The notes under the pieces: generated by a model
What the model was told of the DNA's origin: nothing
Databases searched by the model: none
Seen by the model: only the letters and a program-made list of their open reading frames with translations
Position numbers and translations under genes: made by a program
DNA from: CBDDDW01 sp965226805
GTDB taxonomy: Bacteria > Chloroflexota > Dehalococcoidia > Lucifugimonadales > JAGWBF01
Length of the DNA: 64,000 bases
Direction: 5' to 3'
Assembly (NCBI GenBank): GCA_965226805.1
Contig: CBDDDW010000028.1
Location: forward strand, 62,001-126,000
Shown: one piece after another, positions 51,624-60,264 of the stretch
Position numbering within the stretch: the first letter of the stretch is position 1
Layout: every line of letters starts with the position of its first letter

Positions 51624-51662
51624 AAAGGCCAGCCCCTCGCGAAAAGGTACGGGCTGGCCTTT
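51624..51662. terminator. Bidirectional intrinsic terminator
   Basis: AAAGGCCAGCCC (51624-51635) pairs perfectly with GGGCTGGCCTTT (51651-51662), with an A-rich left and T-rich right edge. It lies between the converging glcG-like and Wzy/TPR genes and can serve both. Confidence 0.8.
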
Positions 51663-51698
51663 CTGGGTCAAGGATAAACCAAGGTCTGGTACGCGTTC

Positions 51699-54600
51699 CT
51701 AGGATTGATTGAGTTCCTCTGAAAGCCTCGTGTGCTCGTCGGCCTTGGCCTGATTTCCCTGAGCCTCGAACACGTCAGCCAGCTGCAGATGCACGTTGGC
51801 GGCGTTGGAGCCGGTTCCATCCAACTCCAGGCTCCGCTCAAGAGAGGCTACTGCGTTCTCCACCTCGTCCAGAGCTCGGTATGCCACGCCTTGAATGTAG
51901 AAGGCAGTGCCGGACCTTCTGGAGTCCTGAGTTATTGCGAGTGACTTTTCCAGGAGGTCCAGCGCCTCCTGGGCCTGGTTCTCCTGCATTCGAGCAAGTG
52001 CAAAGTCGTTGAGGCTGCTAACCAGCCGGGTCCGGACTTCGTCTGCCACGGCGCTGTCGCCGGAGGCCGCCAGGCTTCTCTCGAAAGCGTCGATGGCGTG
52101 TTCGCGGTTGTTTAGGCGCGTCTGAGTCATGCCACGGTGGAAAAGCGACAAAGCGTGCTGCTCAAGCTCGGCGTACAACCTGTCCAGCAGCTGATGGACC
52201 GTTGTTGAATACTGACCATCTTCCTCCAAGGACAGGCTTCTTTCGAACGATTCCACCGCTTGCTGCGTCTGGCCCAGTTGTTGGTAGGCCAGTCCCTGGA
52301 AGTACAGTGGCGTACCAGAGCTGCTGCTCTCTTGGGTAATCGCCAGCGATTTGTCCAACACTGCTAGCGCTTCGCGGGCTAGCGATTCACCGCCTCCCTC
52401 CTCGCTATCTCTAGCCTGTTGGATAAGAATGCCGGCCATTGAAGTGTAGGCGTTTATCAGTTGCTGCCGAGCCTGGCGCGCGTTTGAGCCCTGGCTGGAC
52501 GCCTCAAGGCTCTGTTGGAAATGGCCAGCGGCAGTCTGCAAATCGGTCAGGCGTTGCTCGTCGTTTCTGTCCGAATCCTCGGCGACATTTCGGATGGCGA
52601 ACCCTTTGAGGAAGAGGGCCTGAGCTGATCGGGAGTCTCCCGTTGTTATCGCCAGAGACTTGTCCAGCGGAACCAGGGCCTCGCTGAACCGGCCGAGCCT
52701 GACGTAGGCGTTGCCCATGGCGTTGTACATATTCCAGGGGGCGACAAACATCTGAGTCAGCTCTTCGAAATATAGAATCGCTTCATCACCTTTTCCTTCG
52801 TAGCCCATCAGTGCCAGTTCCATAGTGGAGTTGGCCAGCGTAAGCCTTGTCTGAGGTACCGTGCGGTTCTTCTCAAAAGCCGCCAGGTTGGCCAGATACG
52901 CCTCTTCGGCACACCTGGCGTAAGGCTGATCGCTTTGCGGTGGGCGGAAATCTAGGCCGTAGAACTCTGCGCATGTCGGCAACCGTTGGGCAGGGTTGTT
53001 CTGGCCGAACCGCCTGTAGGCGTCATAAATTCCCGCCACGTTGTGATAATAGGGGGGAACATCGGGGGCTTTGTCTATCGCCTGGCTCATCAGGCGGTGA
53101 CCATCCTGGAATCTGCCTTGGGAGAAGTCATCCCGGGCCGACGCCGCCAGAGTCGCGGCCCAGGCGTAATCCACGTTCTTGTCCCAAGTGAGCCAGCCCA
53201 CGAATACGAGCACTACAGAGACCAAGATAGCCCCAGAGGCCTGGTGAAAAGTCAGCTGTCCTAGGGCCGAGCCGGCCCGCCGCTGCCTCTGCCCCCTTCG
53301 GGTCCCTCCCCTTCGTCGCTCTCTCCTGGAAATGGCGGGCGTCGGTGCCTCTGAGTCGGGGACCTCGAGGGGAGTGGAACAGGCAGAGCAGGCAACAGCT
53401 TCCGGGAGATTCTCCTCACCGCAGGAAGGGCATCGTTTTCCAGTAATTTGGGTTCCGTTCTCCCCTCTCATGACCGAAGGCAGCACAACGAGGATCGCGA
53501 ACATTACCCAGGTAAGTACGAGATCCGGCTCTCTGGAAACCCCTACCATGATCTCGGCCAGCCGGCCGACCATCGTGGCCAAAAGGGTTATCAGGATCCA
53601 CTTGTGGGTATTAGAGTAAGTGTTTCGGTTATTCCATAGCTGCGCCAGGCCCACGCCGAAAAACGCGGCGAAGAGGCCTACCGACGCGAGAAATCCGAGG
53701 ATGCCTTGCTCAACCGCGTGGTGCAAGAAAAAGTTGTGGGCCTGGCTCAGCAGGCCTCCGAGGGGGCTTGTCAGAGGGAAGGTGTACTTGAATAGCTCCG
53801 GGCCGTAGCCTGTCAGCATCGGCATGAAGAGATAGTCTGGGTCCTCAAACCCGAACCAGGGCCTCTCGAATACAAGCTCAGCGGAGGCCGACCAGATATC
53901 CGTGCGGAAGCTCACTCCTCGTTGGGAGGACGCTGAAGTTATGTCCGCGACCCGCTCCTGGATCTGGCCGACGCCTGCCTCCTCCGAGGGATCGGGAGTC
54001 AAAAACACGACGGCCAGCGCCACCTGAAGGCCGAGCGCAAGGACCAGGACGGCCTTCGCGATGGCTCCAAGTTTGAAATCGGACCCGGACGAAGACGACG
54101 GGGCAAGAGTTTTTATGAGGCTGAGGGAAAGCACTGGGACGAGCCATCCGATGAAGACGAGGGAGTCCAGAAAATACAACAGAAGCAATAGGCCAAACTG
54201 GCCCAGAAAGAACAGAGCTCCCAACCAGCCCGGTGGTCCGGACACATCTAGCAGGGCTACCAACCCTGCGAGAACAATTACCCCGAGCAGGATTTGTGTG
54301 CCTGACAGGCCTGCGGGAGGGTCGATCTGACCCAGCAGAATCAGCTGGCCCAACGTGCCAATTCCGGCCAGGAGGACCAATAGTCCACTCAGTATGTACC
54401 GCTTGTATCCCCAGTTGGTGATGGAAGGGAAGCCAGCTGCAAGAGGAGCCAGGATCAAAAACGCCAACATGCCCGACGGGACGCCGATTATCCACGACCC
54501 GCGGGCTTCTGTCCAGAACACGACCAAAAGCTGAGTGGCGATCAGGGCGACCCATACGCCTACTCTTATGAAGTGCCACCCCAGCCTCTCCAGGACCGTC

Positions 54601-55439
54601 AGTCCTATTCCAATAATCATCAGGCTGGTTATCACATAGGTGGCTCCAGCGAAGACCGGGTTGGCCATAGTGGCGGAGATCCGGTCTGCGCCGACTTCTC
54701 CAAGGTTCAGCGGGTCCAAGTCGTAATGCTGGACCACCCCGTACATCGCCAGGAGGGTCCCCGTGGCGACGATGACGCCAAGGAGCCGCCAGAGCTGGGC
54801 GGAGGTCTTCAGGTGACTTACGACAACGGAGAACAAGATGAAGTAGGATGCGGTGGTATAGGCAGAATAGCCGAACTGACCGGATACCTCTCCCCATACG
54901 CTTATCCAAAAGTTTTGTGAGAAAAGGGTGGCGAGAATGTTGGCCATCACATACACGGTGGCTGCCACCACCAGAATACGGCTGGGTCGATCGACCACCC
55001 ACCCCCTCAGCTTCTTCACATAGGGCAGCAGATTGAATGTGCCCAGGCCGAATGCAAACAGGGCCCCAACGAGAAAGGTCAGCAAGAAAACATGGACCGT
55101 AAGCAAGAATAGCCCATCGATTCCGGTGAAATAAATGAGCATGATCTCCGTTGCCAGTAGCAGTACCCATTTGCCCAGCCGCCCGTTCAATCTTCCCTTT
55201 AGGACCCATTCCAGTATCCATAGCATCGCCATCAACCCCGCCAGGGTCCTCAATGCGGTGGTTTTCGGCACCTCTACATAAGCGTTGACGGCCTCTGAGA
55301 GCATGAAGTCGGGAGTCACGAATATCAGCGGAATCACTGCCGCCGTTAGCAGCCAAAGGAACTCTATTCCACGCTCGACGTGTCTTGTCAGCGTGGCCTC
55401 ACGCATAGCGATAGGGGCGCTGATAGCCGCCATATCCAT
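51699..55439 (-). CDS. O-antigen ligase/polymerase-like membrane protein with zinc ribbon and TPR repeats
   Basis: The 1246-aa protein has three parts. Residues 25-650 hold about 14-16 hydrophobic segments with the Wzy_C/O-antigen-ligase features (WTEARGSWIIGVPSGMLAF, later GFEDPDYLFMPML, then SQAHNFFLHHAVEQGILGFLA with the H-N-x-x-L-x-x-x motif). Near residues 668-690 is a zinc ribbon (CPSCGEENLPEAVACSAC), followed by a basic stretch and one more membrane span (ILVSVVLVFVGWLTW). From about 760 to the end there are at least six TPRs (for example YYHNVAGIYDAYRRFG and LYFQGLAYQQLGQTQQAVESF). It probably works in surface glycan assembly. The ribbon inside such a protein is unusual. Confidence 0.88.
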   Translation of the reverse strand: MDMAAISAPIAMREATLTRHVERGIEFLWLLTAAVIPLIFVTPDFMLSEAVNAYVEVPKTTALRTLAGLMAMLWILEWVLKGRLNGRLGKWVLLLATEIMLIYFTGIDGLFLLTVHVFLLTFLVGALFAFGLGTFNLLPYVKKLRGWVVDRPSRILVVAATVYVMANILATLFSQNFWISVWGEVSGQFGYSAYTTASYFILFSVVVSHLKTSAQLWRLLGVIVATGTLLAMYGVVQHYDLDPLNLGEVGADRISATMANPVFAGATYVITSLMIIGIGLTVLERLGWHFIRVGVWVALIATQLLVVFWTEARGSWIIGVPSGMLAFLILAPLAAGFPSITNWGYKRYILSGLLVLLAGIGTLGQLILLGQIDPPAGLSGTQILLGVIVLAGLVALLDVSGPPGWLGALFFLGQFGLLLLLYFLDSLVFIGWLVPVLSLSLIKTLAPSSSSGSDFKLGAIAKAVLVLALGLQVALAVVFLTPDPSEEAGVGQIQERVADITSASSQRGVSFRTDIWSASAELVFERPWFGFEDPDYLFMPMLTGYGPELFKYTFPLTSPLGGLLSQAHNFFLHHAVEQGILGFLASVGLFAAFFGVGLAQLWNNRNTYSNTHKWILITLLATMVGRLAEIMVGVSREPDLVLTWVMFAILVVLPSVMRGENGTQITGKRCPSCGEENLPEAVACSACSTPLEVPDSEAPTPAISRRERRRGGTRRGQRQRRAGSALGQLTFHQASGAILVSVVLVFVGWLTWDKNVDYAWAATLAASARDDFSQGRFQDGHRLMSQAIDKAPDVPPYYHNVAGIYDAYRRFGQNNPAQRLPTCAEFYGLDFRPPQSDQPYARCAEEAYLANLAAFEKNRTVPQTRLTLANSTMELALMGYEGKGDEAILYFEELTQMFVAPWNMYNAMGNAYVRLGRFSEALVPLDKSLAITTGDSRSAQALFLKGFAIRNVAEDSDRNDEQRLTDLQTAAGHFQQSLEASSQGSNARQARQQLINAYTSMAGILIQQARDSEEGGGESLAREALAVLDKSLAITQESSSSGTPLYFQGLAYQQLGQTQQAVESFERSLSLEEDGQYSTTVHQLLDRLYAELEQHALSLFHRGMTQTRLNNREHAIDAFERSLAASGDSAVADEVRTRLVSSLNDFALARMQENQAQEALDLLEKSLAITQDSRRSGTAFYIQGVAYRALDEVENAVASLERSLELDGTGSNAANVHLQLADVFEAQGNQAKADEHTRLSEELNQS

Positions 55440-56128
55440 CCTCTTAGTTGTTCCGGCCCTGCTCCCTTTGGCGGTACTTAGGTTCCTCGCACACTTTCCT
55501 GGATGAGAGTGCGAGGATAGCAGTCACCACGGGAGAGGGAGTTCTAGTCAATGAAAAGGACGCGATCAGAATATCATGGCTCTGGCAAATAGTGTACCAA
55601 GATTGAAATAGTACTGAAAAGACCTATACCCCCTTTTATCACCATGTTGTTCTCATGAGAAAAGGTTGATCATCTTGAATCTGCGTGGCGAGAGCAGGGG
55701 TGTCGTGTACACACCTTAGCGTCAACGATCGGCAAAACCCGCACGTTTCCTCAGTTGATGTGAAGAAAAGTGAATGATATGATAGATTTCCGAGAGAAAA
55801 ATGTTAATCCCCTGTGTGCCGCTTATAACACCCACCTCCGTGAAGGTGGTGTGTTCCTCAAAACCCTCATCCGGCGTCCTGCTAAACGGTTGAGTCTGGC
55901 GAGCAACGTATTCTTACTTGTCAGATAATGCCGGAGCGGCCCACGTCAACACAGTTGGGCCAATCGTCGAGAGCAAGGCGCGTTGTGCCCCAGCTCTACT
56001 TCAACGCATCCAAACGTCGGCTCAGCGAATACGATGTGGTGGTTTTTACCCGAAAGCGCATGAGGGTGTGAGCCGCGATTTTCAGCCTCTAAAAGCCGTT
56101 AGTCGTTCCTGGGAGGTCCTTTATAGCC
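55440..56128. other. Intergenic region with promoter-hairpin signal
   Basis: No gene is supportable in this 690 bp. It holds a perfect 12-bp palindrome TTCTCATGAGAA (55650-55661), a predicted plus-strand promoter (55755-55783), and a stem of ACACCCACCT with AGGTGGTGTGT (55830-55856, one bulge). A 73-codon open frame at 55918-56139 has no ribosome site and ends inside the next gene, so I do not call it. Confidence 0.5.
55755..55783 (+). promoter_or_regulatory. Predicted sigma-70 promoter
   Basis: TTGATG (55755-55760) and TATGAT (55778-55783) are separated by 17 bp. The predicted start near 55790 is 340 bp before the CorC/HlyC gene, and a hairpin follows about 40 nt downstream. It may drive that gene or a short RNA. 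Confidence 0.45.
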
Positions 56129-57412
56129 ATGGACAATAGCGACCTGTGGAAGCTGGTACTGCTTGCCGTTTGTTTCGTCCTGTCGGGTTTCTTCTCTGCT
56201 TCCGAGACTGCGTACATCGCCCTGTCGCGGGCGCGCTTACTGCATCTCGTGAACACCGGCCGGCCCGGCGCCCGGCGAGTGTCCCGGCTGGCAGACCGGC
56301 CCGAGAAGCTTCTTGCCACGGTGCTTCTCAGCAACAACCTGGTGAACACCGCTGCTGCAGCCCTTGCTACAGCGGTAGCGATCAGCTTGATCGACAATGT
56401 CGACCTCGCCGTCCTCATCGCTACCATAGGAGTAACTCTGATTCTGCTCGTGTTCGCCGAGACTCTGCCCAAGACCATGGCCTGGCGGCGTGCTGAAGGG
56501 GTGGCTTTTTGGGTCTCCCGGCCTCTGATCCTGGTCGGCTGGGCCCTTTCGCCGCCCGTTCGTGTGCTCCAATGGATCACTCTCATGGTCGGTAGGTCCT
56601 TGCGAATCACCCCCATTCACTCTCAAGTGACGGAAGAAGAGATACGGACATTGATCTCCGTGGGTGCCCAGGCGGGAGCGGTGGAGACGACGGAGGCTGA
56701 GATGCTGGAGAAGGTGTTCCACTTCGGCGACCGCCACGTGATGGAGATAATGACCCCAAGGACGGAGATCGCATGGGTGGCAAAGGGGACATCGACAGAA
56801 GAGTTCTTAACAATCTACAGTCGCGAGACCCACACCAGGTTTCCGGTGTATGACGAGGACATGGAGAACATCGTCGGCATTCTCTCGGTAAAGGACCTGC
56901 TCCAGACTATGGCCCAGACTGGCATTCGTCCAGGCATCAGCGCTACCGATGAGGTCCGGCCCGCATATTTTATACCTGAGACCAAGCTGGTAGGGGAGCT
57001 GTTCTCTGAGCTTCGACAGGCCGGGCAGCAGATGGCCGTGGTGATAGACCAGTTTGGCGGTGTGGCCGGCCTCGTAACGCTGAAACGCCTGATCGAGGTG
57101 ATAGTCGGCCCGGTGGGCGAAGAGGGTAAGCCAGCCAGAGAGGAGTTCGAAGCCGTAGGCGAAAACGTCTACGAAGTAGACGCAGGCATGGGCATCCAGG
57201 AGGCGAACGATGAGATGGGGCTGGGCCTACCACAAGGAAGCTATCAGACCCTGGCGGGCTTTATCCTGGAGCGTCTTGGCCACATCCCCCACGAAGGGGA
57301 ACGGCTACATTACAATAACCTGGGCCTGGAGATCAAAGAGATAAGGCGGGTGAAAATAGAGCGGGTCCGGGTCTGGTGGATAAGCCAGCCGGCAGAGCAG
57401 AGGGAAAGCTAA
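56129..57412 (+). CDS. CorC/HlyC (CNNM) family protein with DUF21 and CBS domains
   Basis: The 427-aa protein has an N-terminal DUF21/CNNM membrane domain with four hydrophobic segments (GFFSASETAYIALSRARL, ATVLLSNNLVNTAAAALATA, VFAETLPKTMAW). A CBS pair covers roughly 200-330 (VMEIMTPRTEIAWV, then THTRFPVYDEDMENIVGILSVKDLL). A C-terminal CorC_HlyC domain ends the protein (GLGLPQGSYQTLAGFILERLG, HYNNLGLEIKEI). Relatives export Mg2+ or Co2+. GGAGG is seen 15 bp upstream of the ATG. Confidence 0.93.
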   Translation: MDNSDLWKLVLLAVCFVLSGFFSASETAYIALSRARLLHLVNTGRPGARRVSRLADRPEKLLATVLLSNNLVNTAAAALATAVAISLIDNVDLAVLIATIGVTLILLVFAETLPKTMAWRRAEGVAFWVSRPLILVGWALSPPVRVLQWITLMVGRSLRITPIHSQVTEEEIRTLISVGAQAGAVETTEAEMLEKVFHFGDRHVMEIMTPRTEIAWVAKGTSTEEFLTIYSRETHTRFPVYDEDMENIVGILSVKDLLQTMAQTGIRPGISATDEVRPAYFIPETKLVGELFSELRQAGQQMAVVIDQFGGVAGLVTLKRLIEVIVGPVGEEGKPAREEFEAVGENVYEVDAGMGIQEANDEMGLGLPQGSYQTLAGFILERLGHIPHEGERLHYNNLGLEIKEIRRVKIERVRVWWISQPAEQRES

Positions 57413-57494
57413 TACAGGCGGCCGTCCCTAGCTATCTTCACCCGTGACGGGGAGTCTGAGACCAGCGGCGTACCCGCCCCCGGTCCTGTGGCCT

Positions 57495-58184
57495 TTACGG
57501 GGAGACCTGCAGTTCCAGCGTTGCATTGATGTGTATGTCATCTATCGGACGGATATTTTCATCTGGAATCTTGGCCTCTATGATCCGGATGGACGACATC
57601 GCTCCCGCCGTAGCGCTATTCAGAGTCTCGAATCTTATTGTAGCGAACAGCCCGGGAAGTGTCGGCGGTACAGTGGGACCTATCCTGGCGACGGCGTAGT
57701 CCAGAACGCCCGTGGATTCGTCGACCTTGGGCCCCGCCTCGACCGGTGCTTCTCCCAGCAGGTCCCCCGGCGCCGCCCCTACCAGCCGAAAGACCGTTGA
57801 GTCGTACTCCACGCGCACCTGCACGCCGCTGATCCCTCTTCCGGCCGGGTCCAGGTATACGCCAACGCTGAATTCCTTCCCCCTTTCGGCCTGGCCGGAT
57901 GCGAAGCGCAAAGTGAGTGACACAGGATCGGGGATTGGGGCTGCGGGCGTACTCGTTGCCTCCGCCGTCTCCTGCGCCACAGGAGTTGTGTCCGTGGGAG
58001 CGGGTGTCTCAGTTGGTCCAAGTGTGGGCGTCACCGTTGGCCCAGCCGTGGGTGTAGCGGATGGCGTTGCCGTGGGCGTGGGCGCTGGTGTGGGCGTCGG
58101 CGTGGGAGACCCTCCCCGGCACCCCGCCGCCAGCAGAAAGACCATCAAGCATAGGCCAAGGAATAGTTTCATCGGTGCATTCAT
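57495..58184 (-). CDS. Cohesin-like lipoprotein with Pro/Thr linker
   Basis: From ATG 58184 the protein has a lipoprotein signal (LFLGLCLMVFLLAAGCRGG), a PTPTPTPAPTPT-type linker to about residue 75, and a C-terminal cohesin-type beta sandwich. The cohesin signature is VSLTLRFASGQAERGKEF, then ISGVQVRVEYDSTVFRLVGA and GLFATIRFETLN. Cohesin domains bind dockerins or act as surface adhesion modules; no dockerin is visible in the window. It converges with the CorC/HlyC gene. The linker type matches the lipoproteins at 35539 and 45901. Confidence 0.83.
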   Translation of the reverse strand: MNAPMKLFLGLCLMVFLLAAGCRGGSPTPTPTPAPTPTATPSATPTAGPTVTPTLGPTETPAPTDTTPVAQETAEATSTPAAPIPDPVSLTLRFASGQAERGKEFSVGVYLDPAGRGISGVQVRVEYDSTVFRLVGAAPGDLLGEAPVEAGPKVDESTGVLDYAVARIGPTVPPTLPGLFATIRFETLNSATAGAMSSIRIIEAKIPDENIRPIDDIHINATLELQVSP

Positions 58185-58366
58185 TACATATAACCTACCA
58201 CCGCTATCGTCGAGGCACAATATCGAAGGACACCTAAACCTTCCCCAAGATCAGGGCAGGCTCTCAATCCTCTCCCGCTGAAGGAGAGGATCCTGTCTGG
58301 GCTCATATTTTCCCCAGTAATTCCTCTAGGTTGACACGCGAAAGCCCTCAAAACATAATGACGGTC

Positions 58367-58393
58367 GTAGGGTCGAGGCATGCCTCGACCTAC
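58367..58393. repeat. Dispersed palindrome (GTAGGGTCGAGGCA family)
   Basis: GTAGGGTCGAGGCA is followed by TGCCTCGACCTAC. It is a variant of the perfect palindrome at 7176-7203. It lies 56 bp before the nicotinate phosphoribosyltransferase start, inside an upstream extension of that reading frame, which argues against the longer start at 58380. Confidence 0.65.
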
Positions 58394-58448
58394 CTTCATG
58401 CGAGAGCTTTACCATAACTACCCAATCCCTTCATGGATGTGGAACGGA

Positions 58449-59822
58449 ATGTCGCTGGTTTATCCTGAAGAGCTAGGGCTTCTCACCGACCTATACCAGC
58501 TGACCATGGCCCAGGGCTACTTTCAGCAGGGGATGTCCGCTCCCGCGACCTTCAGCCTCTTCATCCGCAGGTATCCCCCCAACCGGGCCTACTTCGTCAG
58601 CGCCGGCCTCCGAGACGTGCTGAAGTACTTGGAAGGGTGGCAATTCTCACCGGAGTCCGTGCAGTACCTGCGCTCTACTGGTATTTTTTCCGAGGACTTC
58701 CTGGACTACCTGCTAAGCGTGAGGTTCACCGGCGACGTAAGGGCGGTGCCCGAAGGCCGGCTCGTCTTCGCAGAGGAGCCCTTCCTGGAGGTTACCGCGC
58801 CCATCATTGAGGCACAGATCGTCGAGACGTTCATCATCAACCAGATAAACCTGCAGACCCTGGTCGCCACCAAGGCTGCCAGGTGCGTCTGGGCGGCAGC
58901 GGGCAGACCGGTCGTGGATTTCTCCCTTCGCCGAACCCACGGCGTAGACGCCGGGATGAAGGTAGCGCGCGCCGGCTATATCGTTGGATATCAGGCTACC
59001 AGCAACGTCCTGGCCGGCAAGGTGTATGGAATCCCCATAAGCGGGACCATGGCCCACTCCTTCGTCAGCAGCCACGAAGATGAGCTGGAGGCCTTCCGGG
59101 CCTTCGCCCGGAGCTTCCCGGAGAGGTGTATCCTGCTGATAGACACCTACGACACTATAGCTGGAGCTATGAAGGCTGCCACCGTCGCCAGGGAGATGGA
59201 GGTGCTAGGGCAGCGGATGGAGGGCGTGCGGTTGGACAGCGGGGACCTGGCCAGACTGAGCAGGCAGGTGCGGGAGATCCTGGACCAGGCGGGCCTGGAA
59301 TACGTCAGCATCGTGGCCAGCGGCGGGTTGGACGAGTTTGAGGTGGAAGAGCTGCTGAGCCAGGGCGCGCCGATAAACGGCTTCGGGATTGGCACCAAGA
59401 TGGGGGTCTCCGCCGACGCCCCTTGGTCGGACATGGCCTACAAGCTGGTGAAGTACGACGGCCGGCCGGTGCTCAAGCTCAGCACTGGTAAAATCTCATT
59501 GCCCGGTGAAAAGCAGGTGTTCCGGCTCAAAGACGCCCTTGGGAGGTACTCGGGTGACTTGATCGGTTTGAAGGATGAACATGTGGACGGCGGCGAGCCC
59601 CTCTTGACGGTGATCATGGAGGGCGGGAAGATTATCGATGATCCGCCAGCCCTGGATGAGATAAGGGATCGATTCAAAGAGGAATTCGAATGCCTTGATG
59701 ACGAATTCAAGGTTCTCCGGGGTCCGCCGCTGTACCCGGTAGCGATTAGCCCGGCCCTGCGCGAGCTGCGCATCGAGATAGAGCGCGGCCTCGTACCTGG
59801 CGATGCCACTGGAGGATTATGA
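58449..59822 (+). CDS. pncB: Nicotinate phosphoribosyltransferase
   Basis: The enzyme makes nicotinate mononucleotide from nicotinate and PRPP in NAD salvage. The start at 58449 begins MSLVYPEELGLLTDLYQLTMAQGY (the last part is the family signature). FSLFIRRYPPNRAYFVSAGL, VDFSLRRTHGVDAGMKVARA, SGTMAHSFVSS (phosphohistidine region) and LLIDTYDTIAGA follow. GVRLDSGDLARLSRQVR, IVASGGLDEFEVEELL and FGIGTKMGVSADAP form the active site. Length of 457 aa is normal. Confidence 0.95.
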   Translation: MSLVYPEELGLLTDLYQLTMAQGYFQQGMSAPATFSLFIRRYPPNRAYFVSAGLRDVLKYLEGWQFSPESVQYLRSTGIFSEDFLDYLLSVRFTGDVRAVPEGRLVFAEEPFLEVTAPIIEAQIVETFIINQINLQTLVATKAARCVWAAAGRPVVDFSLRRTHGVDAGMKVARAGYIVGYQATSNVLAGKVYGIPISGTMAHSFVSSHEDELEAFRAFARSFPERCILLIDTYDTIAGAMKAATVAREMEVLGQRMEGVRLDSGDLARLSRQVREILDQAGLEYVSIVASGGLDEFEVEELLSQGAPINGFGIGTKMGVSADAPWSDMAYKLVKYDGRPVLKLSTGKISLPGEKQVFRLKDALGRYSGDLIGLKDEHVDGGEPLLTVIMEGGKIIDDPPALDEIRDRFKEEFECLDDEFKVLRGPPLYPVAISPALRELRIEIERGLVPGDATGGL

Positions 59823-59890
59823 AGGGGACTTGGCTTCGGAGTCCCGGCCCTTCGACAAGCTCAGGCTGAGCGGTTTGGGCACTGCTCATG

Positions 59891-60130
59891 GTGCGTAGTC
59901 TCGCCACCGCTGATGGTGAGCGGCCTTTACGCCGTGCGTAGTCTCGCCACCGTTGATGGTGAGCGGCCTTTACGCCGTGCGTAGTCTCGCCACCGCTGAT
60001 GGTGAGCGGCCTTTACGCCGTGCGTAGTCTCGCCACCGTTGATGGTGAGCGGCCTTTACGCCGTGCGTGGTCTTGACACCGCTGATGGTGAGCGGCTTTG
60101 AGACCTCTGATGGTGATTGGCCTTTACGCC
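59891..60130. repeat. 43-bp tandem repeat array (5.6 units)
   Basis: Units start at 59891, 59934, 59977, 60020 and 60063, each 43 bp (GTGCGTAGTCTCGCCACCG, Y, then TGATGGTGAGCGGCCTTTACGCC in two parts). A 25-bp partial unit at 60106-60130 completes the array. Units 1-4 differ mainly at one base that alternates C, T, C, T, so the array probably grew by duplication of an 86-bp dimer. Unit 5 is diverged. The array sits between the two arms of a dispersed repeat (TTCGACAAGCTCAGGCTGAG at 59850 and GCTCATGGTGAGCTTGTCG at 60131). There are no spacers, so it is not CRISPR. Confidence 0.92.
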
Positions 60131-60264
60131 GCTCATGGTGAGCTTGTCGAACCATGAACGGTGTCCGGAGGCCCGGATCCCGTGGTCGTGATGGGGCAGG
60201 CAAACCGAATGACCAGGCGTCACGTGCTGGGCGACGGAAATCTGGAGGGAGCTGAGGAGGCAAT

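Noticed and set aside
55918..56139. 73-codon plus-strand open frame
   Set aside because: No ribosome site, overlaps the start of the CorC/HlyC gene and has no recognisable composition or motif.
59891..60130. Possible CRISPR array
   Set aside because: The 43-bp units are directly contiguous with no spacers, and no cas gene is present.
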